Shown here piece after piece: positions 27,437-36,000 of a DNA stretch of 53,973 bases (position 1 is its first letter; every line of letters starts with the position of its first letter). The notes under the pieces were generated by a model that had not been told where the DNA came from, did not search any database, and was given only the letters and a program-made list of their open reading frames with translations. Source of the DNA: an uncultured Cellvibrio sp. GTDB lineage: Bacteria > Pseudomonadota > Gammaproteobacteria > Pseudomonadales > Cellvibrionaceae. The stretch spans positions 1 through 53,973 of the forward strand of contig CAMLKG010000031.1 of NCBI GenBank assembly GCA_946480695.1, given 5' to 3'. A program made the translations under genes and the position numbers.

Positions 27437-29617
27437 TTACTGGTTTCCACCCTGGGCCAGCGCCTTGATAATTTCCTGGATATATTTTTCAATCGCCTTA
27501 CTTTCATTTAGCAGGATATCCATTCGTTGGGACGATTCGCTGATGGCATTTTCAAACACGGCTTTTACGGCCGGGGAAGGGTTCATTAATTTAACCGAGG
27601 CTTCTACTTCCGCAGTGAAATCTGCCAGGATTTTCTTTATCTCCATCGATTGGCTTTGGTAGCGTTCATTAATTTGTTTCAAGCTGGATTTCACCTGGAT
27701 AACGGATTCCTTCAAGGCCTCATCGTGGCGGTAATTCTTTTGCCGGGCTTCCAAATGACTAATGCTGGAATTGACCAGTTGGGTTAGGGTATTTAGCGTT
27801 GCTTCCAGCAGCGCTTGAGCGTCGTCGTCTTCGGGCGGTGTTTTTATAAGCAGGCGCGCATGGGTGCGAAAAAACAGGATGCCATCATTGGTATAGCCGA
27901 CGTGGCTGGTGCCTTCGGACATCTTTAGCGTTTTTTGTTCCTCTAGCGTCGCTTTGCCATCTGAATGGTGTTCGATCTGGCCGAGGCTGCCGTCAAGGTA
28001 GAATCCATGGTTCAGGTTCATTGAATTCAATGTGCTAACCAAGAGCTCCGCAATGGATTCAATATCCGTGCATTCCAGCAGCCTGGTGGCAAATTGGTTA
28101 ATAACATGCGCATGTGAGTATTGGTCAATGGTTTGTTGCAATTGCGCGGTCATTGCTTCTATGTCGCGATTTAATTTTTCAATATCGGGATGTTGCTCCT
28201 TCTCTTGCTCATCGGTCATTTGGTCGCGCAATAAATCCACTTCACTTTCCAGGGTCTCGATGCAGTATTCGCATTCTTTGACCAGGCGTTCGAGCTTTAC
28301 TATTTCCTGGGTCTTTTCCGCTTTTAAGGTTTCATCGTCCGTGTTACTCATACTCTCGCGCAATTGATTGATTTCAAGGTTAAGCTCCAAAATTAATTTG
28401 CGCTGGTTTTGGTTGTTGCTGCGCAATTTTTCTATTTCTTCCAACGTGCGTTCATGCCCGCCATCGGTGATCCAGGATTCCAAAGGTTCCACCGCCGCTG
28501 CTTCCGGATCGTCAGCCGCGATGGCTGCCAGTCCTCCACTCGTTGGTTCACCGGCAAGCGTGGGGGCTTGCATATCCTCCACTACTTTTGGTTTTTCCGA
28601 TGGGGATTCCTGTGGTTGGTTTTCCAGTGCTTTCAATTGATGGATATTGTCACGCGCCAACTTCAGTTCTTTTTGTAATTGGGTGATGTGGTGATCTGAT
28701 TTCAAGATATCGACTTCAAGGGCTTTGACTTTCTCCTCGAATTGGCTGCGTTCGTTTTTATCAAAGCGTGAAAGGGAGTCATTCAAATTGTCGGAAATGG
28801 TGGTCAGTAACGCCTGCTTCCGCTGGGTGATATCACTGATATTTGAAATCTGGAACAGGCTTCCTTCATAGGCGATACTCGCGCGTTTATGGCGTGGCTG
28901 CACATCCGTGACCTCGTTGGCACTAAGTGGCATGGGCAGGGCGGCCGACTCGGGCAGGCTACGTTGGATGGCGTTCATTAAGGTTTGTAATTTACGGATA
29001 TTGTCGCGCTGGTTTTTGTTCTGGTCTTCAAGGCGCCGGTTTTTTTCACGCGTCAGGGTAACTTGCCTTTTAAGCCGGACATTTTCCATTTCGTGTTTTT
29101 TTAACTGGTCAATTTTTTCGTGCAATTGCTTTATCCTTCCTCCTGCCGCGTTTTGTTGCTTGTCGATATTCCTTACCCAGCGCACTATATCCGCCGATTT
29201 TTTTTCCAGCAGTTGCCAGTTTTCCGGTGTGTTTTGCTTGATACGGTTTTCCGCTTCGGTCATCGCGTAGAGGTAACGTAATGCGGCTACTTTGGCGCTA
29301 AATGGCAAATCGGCGGAGAGCACGGGCACACCACCGGGCGCAAATTTTTTAAAGCGATCCAGGGAATATTGCGCGATGCTGTGAAGGAATATCCCGACAG
29401 TGTCCCCGTGTAGGGATTCGGGGATGTCGTTATTATCCGCAAAGTTCAACTCGCTCAAGATATGGCGGGTACGTTTACGCAGCTCTTTGTATTGGTGCTG
29501 CATCTCGTTGAGGGCTTTCTTGAGCTTCCAACTTACCAGGCAAAGGACGGTACTGAGCACGACGAGGACAAAAATGATCTCTCCCAGAATGAATGAAAGC
29601 GTATTTATCTCTACCAT
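27437..29617 (-). CDS. Membrane-anchored coiled-coil protein with GAF-like C-terminus, unknown function
   Basis: This 726-residue protein has one N-terminal membrane helix (~8-30) and long, charged coiled coils at roughly 150-220, 290-335 and 395-505. A C-terminal region (~510-625) resembles a small GAF-like sensory domain (HVINQFATRLLECTDIES, then GILFFRTHARLLIK), ending in more helix. The Glu/Lys/Gln pattern resembles scaffold proteins or chemoreceptor-like signalling coils, but it lacks a chemotaxis hairpin. It converges with the REC-EAL-REC gene (33 bases between ends) and diverges from ppc. It may organise an envelope or signalling complex. I do not know a named family. Confidence 0.65.
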   Translation of the reverse strand: MVEINTLSFILGEIIFVLVVLSTVLCLVSWKLKKALNEMQHQYKELRKRTRHILSELNFADNNDIPESLHGDTVGIFLHSIAQYSLDRFKKFAPGGVPVLSADLPFSAKVAALRYLYAMTEAENRIKQNTPENWQLLEKKSADIVRWVRNIDKQQNAAGGRIKQLHEKIDQLKKHEMENVRLKRQVTLTREKNRRLEDQNKNQRDNIRKLQTLMNAIQRSLPESAALPMPLSANEVTDVQPRHKRASIAYEGSLFQISNISDITQRKQALLTTISDNLNDSLSRFDKNERSQFEEKVKALEVDILKSDHHITQLQKELKLARDNIHQLKALENQPQESPSEKPKVVEDMQAPTLAGEPTSGGLAAIAADDPEAAAVEPLESWITDGGHERTLEEIEKLRSNNQNQRKLILELNLEINQLRESMSNTDDETLKAEKTQEIVKLERLVKECEYCIETLESEVDLLRDQMTDEQEKEQHPDIEKLNRDIEAMTAQLQQTIDQYSHAHVINQFATRLLECTDIESIAELLVSTLNSMNLNHGFYLDGSLGQIEHHSDGKATLEEQKTLKMSEGTSHVGYTNDGILFFRTHARLLIKTPPEDDDAQALLEATLNTLTQLVNSSISHLEARQKNYRHDEALKESVIQVKSSLKQINERYQSQSMEIKKILADFTAEVEASVKLMNPSPAVKAVFENAISESSQRMDILLNESKAIEKYIQEIIKALAQGGNQ

Positions 29618-29974
29618 TATTGAAGCCCCGTTTCAGATAGCTATGAGTATAGATATCGATATAACGAATGATGGGCCTAATTTTTGCTGAGCCGATATTT
29701 GTTGCAATAGCCTTTACCGGTGCGGTGTTCGCGGCGGGATGGCAGCATCCGATTCCAGGGGGTGCTTGCATAGCGGCTCACACCTTTGTAATCTGCGCGG
29801 CCGCCAAAAACCTGAATAACCTGAATTATCGCCCCTTGGCGACGCAAAAATGGGTATTAATGGTGACCTGATCGTCATTTTCTACCCTTGCCCCCAGCGA
29901 TGGCGTAGAATGCCGCCCGCTTTTTGGTGATTCGCTTGTGCGTTTTTTAATCCCTCGATTGTTGGAGAAGCCTA
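29618..29974. other. Divergent promoter region upstream of ppc
   Basis: 357 bases lie between the coiled-coil gene and ppc. An open frame at 29668-29871 has atypical composition and no ribosome-binding site. A TAGAAT at about 29904 could be a -10 box for ppc, but no good -35 lies at the right distance. GGAG precedes the ppc ATG. Confidence 0.4.
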
Positions 29975-32590
29975 ATGTTAAAGCTGCCTGAAACCCTGCG
30001 CGAAAACGTCCGCCTGCTGGGGGAACTCCTGGGTGAAACCATTCACGCCCATGAGGGTGAAGAGCTGTTTTCCAAGGTAGAAGGTATACGCAAACTGGGT
30101 AAGGCCATCACCAAGGCGGAAAATGGTGATTCGGCGCCGTTGGTTGCCATGCTGAGCAGTTTGAATGACCAGGATATTCTCCCTATCGTCCGCGCCTTTA
30201 ACCAATTCCTGAACCTGGCCAATATCGCCGACCAGGAATACTTCTCCAGCGCCGAAGCCGAGCGCGAAGACAGCTTGCAAACCCTCATCCAGGAACTTGC
30301 CAAGGTCCATGGCCGGGATGCGCTCAACCAAATTATCAACAAATTGCGTATCGAACTGGTTCTAACAGCTCACCCAACCGAGGTGACCCGTCGTACCTTG
30401 ATTCGCAAATATGACCAGATCGTCAATACCCTGGCGGATCGCCAGAACGGCAGCCTGCTTACGTTTGAACAAGATAAGTTGCGCGGCCGCCTGCACCGTT
30501 TGGTGGAGGAAATCTGGGCCACCGACGAGATTCGCACCACCCGTCCCACGGCGGTGGACGAAGCCAAGTGGGGCTTTGCCGTCATTGAAAACAGCCTGTG
30601 GCAGGCCGTGCCTGATTTTATCCGCCATTTGGACCGCCTGTGTTCCCGCCATTTGGGTGAATCACTGCCGGTGGATATCCGCCCCATCAAATTCTATTCA
30701 TGGATGGGCGGTGATCGCGACGGCAACCCCAATGTCACCCACAAGATTACCCGCGAAGTGCTCTTGCTCGGTCGCTGGATGGCCGCTGAGCTTTACTCGC
30801 GCGATATATACAGCCTGGGCGGTGACCTGAGCATGAGCGAGGCCAGCGATGAGTTGCGCGCGCGCTATCCGGACAGCGTTACACCCTACCGCGATGCCAT
30901 GTATGACCTGCGCCGCCGTATCCAATCCACACTGGAGTGGGCTGAAGCCCGTCTCCAGGGCCGTGCGGTAGAGGTCCCCGCAGACCTGATTACCAGCCGC
31001 GAGGATTTGCTGTCCCCGCTGATGTTGTGTTTCCGCTCCCTCAATGAAGTCGGTTTGCCGCACATTGCCAATGGCCCGCTGGTCGATACCATCCGTCGCA
31101 TCCATTGCTTTGGTATTAACCTGGTGCCACTGGATATTCGCCAGGATGGTGATCGCCATGTACAGGCGATTGACGAACTGGTGCAGTACTTGGGGCTGGG
31201 CGATTACCGCGCCTGGTCGGAAGAAGAGCGCCAGGCTTTCTTGCTGGAATCATTAACCAGCAAGCGCCCGTTGTTGCCCTCCGTATGGCCAATGAGCGAT
31301 GAAACTGCGGAAGTATTGGCAACCTGCCGCGTAGTGGCCCAGGAGCCGCGTGAAATCCTCTCCCATTACATCATCTCCATGGCGCAGCAGCCGTCGGACG
31401 TGCTGGCGGTTGCCCTGCTGCTGAAAGAATGCGGCATGACCTGGAATATGCCGATCGTTCCCTTGTTTGAAACCCTGGATGACCTTGATCGCGCACCCAT
31501 CGTTATGGAGCGCTTGTGGGACCTGGAGTGGTACCAGCAATATTCCGCCCACCAGCAAACAGTAATGATTGGCTATTCGGATTCGGCGAAAGACGCGGGC
31601 AAACTCGCCGCCACCTGGGCGCAATACAAGGCCCAGGAGAAGTTGGTTGGCCTGGCGGAGAAGTTCGGTGTTTCCATGGTGCTGTTCCATGGCCGTGGCG
31701 GCACGGTTGGCCGCGGTGGCGGCCCGGTGGAAAAAGCCATGGCTTCGCAGCCGCCCGGCTCTGTGAAAGGCCGTATCCGCGTAACCGAGCAAGGCGAGAT
31801 GATCCGCTATAAATTCGGTTTACCGCGCGTGGCGTTCAGCAGTTTATTGTCGTATGTAGTTGCAACTTTGCGCGCCACCATGTCTCCTAATGCCTCCCCC
31901 AAGGATGAATGGCGTGATTTAATCGAGCGGATGGGTAAAGCCAGCCTTGAGGCCTATCGCAGTGTGGTGCGTGGCCACAATGATTTCGTTCCTTACTTCC
32001 GCAACCTCACCCCCGAGCAGGAGTTGAGTTTGCTGGCGTTGGGCAGTCGCCCGGCCAAGCGTAAATCCACCGGCGGGGTGGAAAGCCTGCGGGCGATTCC
32101 CTGGGTATTTGCCTGGACGCAAGTGCGGTTGAACTTGCCGGCCTGGTTAGGGACTCGCCAGGCCTTTGAATATGCACTGAAGAATGATCCGGCGTTGCTG
32201 GACGATATGGTGAGCAACTGGCCGTTCTTTTCCAGTTTCCTCGACCTGCTGGAAATGGTGATCGGTAAGGCTGACGGTCCGATCTGCACTTACTATGAGC
32301 AGCAACTTGTGCCGGTGGAATATCGCGGCCTGGGCCAGCAACTGCGTGGTGATTTGCAGGCCCTGGAAAGCCTGATCAATAAAATGAAAAAACAGGACAC
32401 CCTGTTGGCCGATGATCCCATGCTGCGCCAATCACTGGAAGTGCGTAAACCTTACGTGGACCCATTGAATTATTTACAGGCCGAACTGCTTAAACGTTAC
32501 CGCAGCAGCGAGACTATCAGCCCGGACCTGGAGCGTGCGCTCAAGGTAACCATGGCGGGTATTGCGGCGGGTATGCGTAATACGGGTTAA
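29975..32590 (+). CDS. ppc: Phosphoenolpyruvate carboxylase
   Basis: This 871-residue cytoplasmic enzyme adds bicarbonate to phosphoenolpyruvate to give oxaloacetate, refilling the TCA cycle. The length is normal (the E. coli enzyme is 883). Signature 1 is VLTAHPTEV with the catalytic His133. The glycine loop FHGRGGTVGRGGGP is present and the conserved end GIAAGMRNTG is intact. GGAG precedes the ATG at 29975. It is monocistronic with a strong terminator downstream. Codon use is GC-rich and even compared with the secreted genes nearby, as expected for a highly expressed housekeeping gene. Confidence 0.98.
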   Translation: MLKLPETLRENVRLLGELLGETIHAHEGEELFSKVEGIRKLGKAITKAENGDSAPLVAMLSSLNDQDILPIVRAFNQFLNLANIADQEYFSSAEAEREDSLQTLIQELAKVHGRDALNQIINKLRIELVLTAHPTEVTRRTLIRKYDQIVNTLADRQNGSLLTFEQDKLRGRLHRLVEEIWATDEIRTTRPTAVDEAKWGFAVIENSLWQAVPDFIRHLDRLCSRHLGESLPVDIRPIKFYSWMGGDRDGNPNVTHKITREVLLLGRWMAAELYSRDIYSLGGDLSMSEASDELRARYPDSVTPYRDAMYDLRRRIQSTLEWAEARLQGRAVEVPADLITSREDLLSPLMLCFRSLNEVGLPHIANGPLVDTIRRIHCFGINLVPLDIRQDGDRHVQAIDELVQYLGLGDYRAWSEEERQAFLLESLTSKRPLLPSVWPMSDETAEVLATCRVVAQEPREILSHYIISMAQQPSDVLAVALLLKECGMTWNMPIVPLFETLDDLDRAPIVMERLWDLEWYQQYSAHQQTVMIGYSDSAKDAGKLAATWAQYKAQEKLVGLAEKFGVSMVLFHGRGGTVGRGGGPVEKAMASQPPGSVKGRIRVTEQGEMIRYKFGLPRVAFSSLLSYVVATLRATMSPNASPKDEWRDLIERMGKASLEAYRSVVRGHNDFVPYFRNLTPEQELSLLALGSRPAKRKSTGGVESLRAIPWVFAWTQVRLNLPAWLGTRQAFEYALKNDPALLDDMVSNWPFFSSFLDLLEMVIGKADGPICTYYEQQLVPVEYRGLGQQLRGDLQALESLINKMKKQDTLLADDPMLRQSLEVRKPYVDPLNYLQAELLKRYRSSETISPDLERALKVTMAGIAAGMRNTG

Positions 32591-32630
32591 AAATCCTCCG
32601 GCCTGTTCCCCCGGTTTCACCGCTTTACAT

Positions 32631-32669
32631 AAGCGCAAATTAATACCCATTAATTTGCGCTTTTTCTTT
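32631..32669 (+). terminator. Intrinsic terminator of ppc
   Basis: A perfect 14-base stem (32631-32644 with 32649-32662, core gcgcaaattaat) has a 4-base loop and is followed by tttttcttt. Confidence 0.93.
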
Positions 32670-32813
32670 AAATCTCGTTCTTTGCCTTGTGATTTAAATC
32701 GCCCACCTGCGGTAACAATTGGGAGTGCCGCCGCCATGCCCGCATAACCCTGTGTTAACCAAGGCTTTTGCGGGCATATGCGGGTTATTCCGGTTGCAGG
32801 CAAGCACAGATCC

Positions 32814-32987
32814 TCAACTCGGGTTAAGATAAACTTGGTCAATGCTTCCGGCGGGCTTCACCCCCGGGCAGGCTTGCCGGTATTCATCATGGGTACAGCC
32901 AGGCTGCCGCAGCATACGCCGGAATTTGCAGGCTTCCCCATTTTCCAATGAACCTACACACCAGGGACAAAACACGTTATAGGACAT
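32814..32987 (-). CDS. Cys-rich small protein (57 aa), uncertain
   Basis: The minus-strand frame from the ATG at 32987 gives 57 residues with an even cysteine layout: CPWC near the start, then single Cys at ENGEAC, QPGC and YRQAC. The pattern suggests metal binding. A longer start at 33005 would add six residues. Neither start has a good ribosome-binding site, and the gene lies across the region just upstream of the yaeR-like gene. I know no family. The protein-like cysteine spacing is the reason for calling it; it could be a chance frame. Confidence 0.4.
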   Translation of the reverse strand: MSYNVFCPWCVGSLENGEACKFRRMLRQPGCTHDEYRQACPGVKPAGSIDQVYLNPS

Positions 32988-33017
32988 TGATGGGTCATTA
33001 ACCATAGGGCTATAGCA

Positions 33018-33437
33018 ATGAACCGACTGCAACCCAAATTACATGCGGTGCATCATGTTGCACTGATCTGTTCAGATTACGAAAAATCCAAACATTTTTA
33101 TGTGGATGTCCTCGGGTTGGAAATATTGGCAGAAAATTATCGTGCTGCCCGCGACTCCTGGAAACTGGACCTGGCGTTACCCAACGGCACCCAACTGGAG
33201 CTTTTTTCTTTCCCCAAACCGCCCGCGCGCCCGTCGCAACCCGAGGCCTGTGGTTTGCGCCACCTGGCGTTTGTCGTGCGCGACCTGGATGCCGTCGTGA
33301 GTTGGTTAACCAGCCACCAGATAGAAGTAGAACCCATCAGGGTCGATGAATACACCCATAAACGCTTCACGTTTTTTAAAGATCCGGATGATTTGCCGTT
33401 AGAGCTTTACGAATTGCCTGTGCTTTTTAAAAATTAA
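33018..33437 (+). CDS. VOC family protein, YaeR/glyoxalase I-like
   Basis: This 139-residue single-domain vicinal oxygen chelate protein carries HHVALICSDYEKSKHFYVDVLGLE at the start, LELFSFP, RHLAFVVRDLD and a late LELYEL. These give the usual His/Glu metal ligands. It matches the E. coli YaeR type, often placed near glyoxalase I but of unproven substrate. It is a small metal-dependent cytoplasmic enzyme, probably handling a reactive carbonyl or similar. The next gene starts 22 bases later, so they may share a transcript. Confidence 0.87.
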   Translation: MNRLQPKLHAVHHVALICSDYEKSKHFYVDVLGLEILAENYRAARDSWKLDLALPNGTQLELFSFPKPPARPSQPEACGLRHLAFVVRDLDAVVSWLTSHQIEVEPIRVDEYTHKRFTFFKDPDDLPLELYELPVLFKN

Positions 33438-33459
33438 CTTCCTCATAGGGTGAACTGTT

Positions 33460-34395
33460 TTGTTGTCAAAAAAAATAAAATGGCTGGCTGGTATTTCATT
33501 ATCTTTCCTGGTCGTCGCCGTGCCGGTAACCGCGCGCGAATTGGTGATTGCTATCGAAAATACCTTGCAGGCATCCACTTCACTGGATGCCATGGCGCGC
33601 TCGCAAATGCTGGTGCGCAATTTAAAAACGGCGGGTGTTCCCCAGGCTATGTTCCTGATTAAAACGGAGAACATGGGTGCAAAAAATCGTGAGCGTGTTG
33701 CCTTATACAGTAACCAGGGGCATTTGTTGGTAAACGCCGGGCATGACCATAGCCTGGTGAGCAAAAGCGATTTATATGCATATGAAATCGGCATATTGAA
33801 AGCGAACCGCTTGCTGTCGCCTTTTTCCGGTTACCAAAAACATATTCATTTTTCTTATTTGCATGAAGCCGGGGACTTTAATATCCAGCGCGGGTTAACC
33901 GATTTTTTACGCGAACGCGGTTACAAGGCCGCATTTACGGGCTTCAATCCGGCACGCGGAATCGATACCTACATAAATCAGCATTACCAGGCAAAGGTCC
34001 TCGCCAATCGCCGTGTGGATATGGCGGCATTGGAGAAAGCCTATATCCAATTAATGCTGCAACCGCTGCAACAGCAGGATGCCTATCTGTTCAATATGCT
34101 GGGATATTCGCCACGCCAGGTATTGGTTGTGCAGGAGAATGACCTTGCTGCGTATTTTATGGTCGGATTAGTTGATGAGCTGGTAGCGCGCGGTTGGAAA
34201 ATGGTTGCGGCAGAAAAAGCGCTAAATGATCCGCTGGCCAATCCCATGGCCCTGGGCGGTTGGGGCGCCAATAGTTACCTGCATGGTTTAACAGGCCTGC
34301 CTGAACAACCGGTTGCCTATCCCCGTGTAATTGGTCCGCGCAAGGCGGAAGTTGACCGGGTATTGAATCAACTGGTGCCGGGTTTTATTGAATAA
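33460..34395 (+). CDS. Secreted polysaccharide deacetylase-like protein, TTG start
   Basis: This 311-residue protein begins at TTG (33460), preceded by AGGG. No ATG fits the signal peptide (about 1-25, ending VTARE). The phrase LVNAGHDHSLVSKSD followed by EI.......L........KHIHFSYLHEAGD resembles motifs 2 and 3 of a NodB-fold deacetylase. The first motif lacks the usual TFDDG, reading instead LVIAIENT. It is therefore either an altered-metal enzyme or an inactive carbohydrate-binding relative. It lies 26 bases before the next secreted gene, and the two probably work together at the surface. The substrate is unknown. Confidence 0.6.
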   Translation: MLSKKIKWLAGISLSFLVVAVPVTARELVIAIENTLQASTSLDAMARSQMLVRNLKTAGVPQAMFLIKTENMGAKNRERVALYSNQGHLLVNAGHDHSLVSKSDLYAYEIGILKANRLLSPFSGYQKHIHFSYLHEAGDFNIQRGLTDFLRERGYKAAFTGFNPARGIDTYINQHYQAKVLANRRVDMAALEKAYIQLMLQPLQQQDAYLFNMLGYSPRQVLVVQENDLAAYFMVGLVDELVARGWKMVAAEKALNDPLANPMALGGWGANSYLHGLTGLPEQPVAYPRVIGPRKAEVDRVLNQLVPGFIE

Positions 34396-34421
34396 GTTGA
34401 ATTATTTTTATCGAGGAAAGT

Positions 34422-35939
34422 ATGCTGAAAAATACATCCCGTTTAATCGCACTCTGTATTGCCGGTGCAATAACCGCGGGTGCTATGGCGCAACAAAAAT
34501 CCGTCATCTTTAAAAACGGTTTCGACACTGACGCCGATATAAAAAAATGGGCATTGATGTATGGCGCCAAAGCGGTGAAAGAGCAGCCTCGCAACGGTGC
34601 GGGCGCATTGCAGGTTGATGAGGGTGAAGCCTCGGTTCGTTCACGGGTAAACCTGAGTGAGCAGGGTACGCTTGAACTCTGGATTAAAACCTCCACACCG
34701 GCAACACAATACAAAATCAATGTGCTGGTTGCCACCACCCAAAATACCGATTCAGGCTGGATGCAAGTAGGGCAAATCCAGGGCAGCAATGATTCCACCG
34801 AATATCACGCCAAACGTATTTCCATTGACGATCCGGGCAAAAAATATTTGCGGCTGGATTTTGAAGTCACCAACGGTCAAGCCTGGGTGGATGACATCAG
34901 TGTGGAAAAAATCCTGCTGGATACCGCGCTACAAAAAAACCAGGAGAAAGTAATCGCGGAAGTGCTGGGTAAATTGCGCGATGATAAAAATTACCAGGTC
35001 CAGGCGGATGCGTTGCGCACGCTTGGGAAAAACTACGCCGCGCAAATTGATGTGCAGCGCCAATATTTGGAATACGCCAATGGTATCTATTCCAGTGTGA
35101 CCTTGGTTCTCGCTACTTCAGAGCGCGGCAAAATGGCTAACCCGCTCGGTTACCAAACGTTTAAGGGTATTGTCAGCGATGTGCGCATGGTGGCCTCGCC
35201 TATACAAAAAGCGCGCATGGATTCTTTATTGCGCCCCTTGGGTGATATAGCCACGGCGACATTGAACGTAATGACCCAGGGCGCTTACACCGCGTTTGCG
35301 GAACCCTTTAAAACCATAGTCGCTACCGCCTTTGATAAGGTGGCCTATGAGAATGCCGGTGTTGATCGCAAAGCGCGCAAATTTGCGGAAGAAAACGGAT
35401 TGAAAACCTTTGCCAAGGCAGAAGGGTTTTTGGGCGAGGTTGAAAAAGAATTAAACACGGTGGTGGCGTTGGATCGGGACTTGATAGACATCCAGCGTGA
35501 AGTGGATAAATTCCGCAAGGACCTGGATAAACATTTAAAGGAATCATTAATTGCGGGTGGTATGGGCAAGGGCCAGGAAAATTACAATCGGGTAATGAGT
35601 AAAGACGAACCCACACGCAATGCCGCGCTACAGGAAATCAATAATTATTTTATAGTGCAAGCCGAGAGTTACCAAAACCATTCCAGTTCCAATACCGAGT
35701 TTGTGCAATTCATGATGAAAGCGACCGGCACCATGGAAGAAACCCAGGTCTTTAAAGAGCGCTTCAACCAAATCGCCTCGTCGGTCATTACTTTCTACGA
35801 TAAGTTTGATCGCTCGGTCGCGAAGGACCAAAACCCGTTCTCGGACGAAAAAGACCGAGCCCTTTGGGAGTCCCACGCTGTGAAGGTTCGCGCTTACATC
35901 CAGGAATCCAAGGCGGCTTTTGCGAAGGCGTATATGTAA
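34422..35939 (+). CDS. Secreted protein with jelly-roll N-domain and helical C-domain, unknown function
   Basis: This 505-residue protein has a signal peptide (1-23, ending AMA-Q). Residues ~28-165 form a beta-rich domain of the carbohydrate-binding type (KNGFDTDADIKKWAL near its start, WVDDISVEKI at its end). Residues ~170-500 are almost all helix with long charged stretches, likely a coiled-coil bundle. I recognise no enzyme motif. GAGG precedes the ATG, 26 bases after the deacetylase-like gene. The design suggests an adhesion or scaffold protein that binds polysaccharide through the front domain. A T-tailed hairpin follows. Confidence 0.6.
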   Translation: MLKNTSRLIALCIAGAITAGAMAQQKSVIFKNGFDTDADIKKWALMYGAKAVKEQPRNGAGALQVDEGEASVRSRVNLSEQGTLELWIKTSTPATQYKINVLVATTQNTDSGWMQVGQIQGSNDSTEYHAKRISIDDPGKKYLRLDFEVTNGQAWVDDISVEKILLDTALQKNQEKVIAEVLGKLRDDKNYQVQADALRTLGKNYAAQIDVQRQYLEYANGIYSSVTLVLATSERGKMANPLGYQTFKGIVSDVRMVASPIQKARMDSLLRPLGDIATATLNVMTQGAYTAFAEPFKTIVATAFDKVAYENAGVDRKARKFAEENGLKTFAKAEGFLGEVEKELNTVVALDRDLIDIQREVDKFRKDLDKHLKESLIAGGMGKGQENYNRVMSKDEPTRNAALQEINNYFIVQAESYQNHSSSNTEFVQFMMKATGTMEETQVFKERFNQIASSVITFYDKFDRSVAKDQNPFSDEKDRALWESHAVKVRAYIQESKAAFAKAYM

Positions 35940-35970
35940 TTGCTCTGCCGATCTTTGCTGTTTGGTAAAA

Positions 35971-35999
35971 ATGCCCCGCTTGTTGCGGGGCATTTTTTT
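35971..35999. terminator. Bidirectional intrinsic terminator
   Basis: The stem atgccccg/cggggcat (35971-35978, 35986-35993) has a 7-base loop. T tracts lie on both strands: seven T on plus to 35999 and five on minus. It ends the secreted-protein gene and the VWA gene. Confidence 0.95.
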
Positions 36000-36000
36000 A

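Noticed and set aside
29668..29871. 67-codon ORF upstream of ppc.
   Set aside because: No ribosome-binding site and composition unlike protein-coding genes here.
32474..32842. 122-codon minus-strand frame over the end of ppc and its terminator.
   Set aside because: It runs through the ppc terminator stem and has no recognisable domain.
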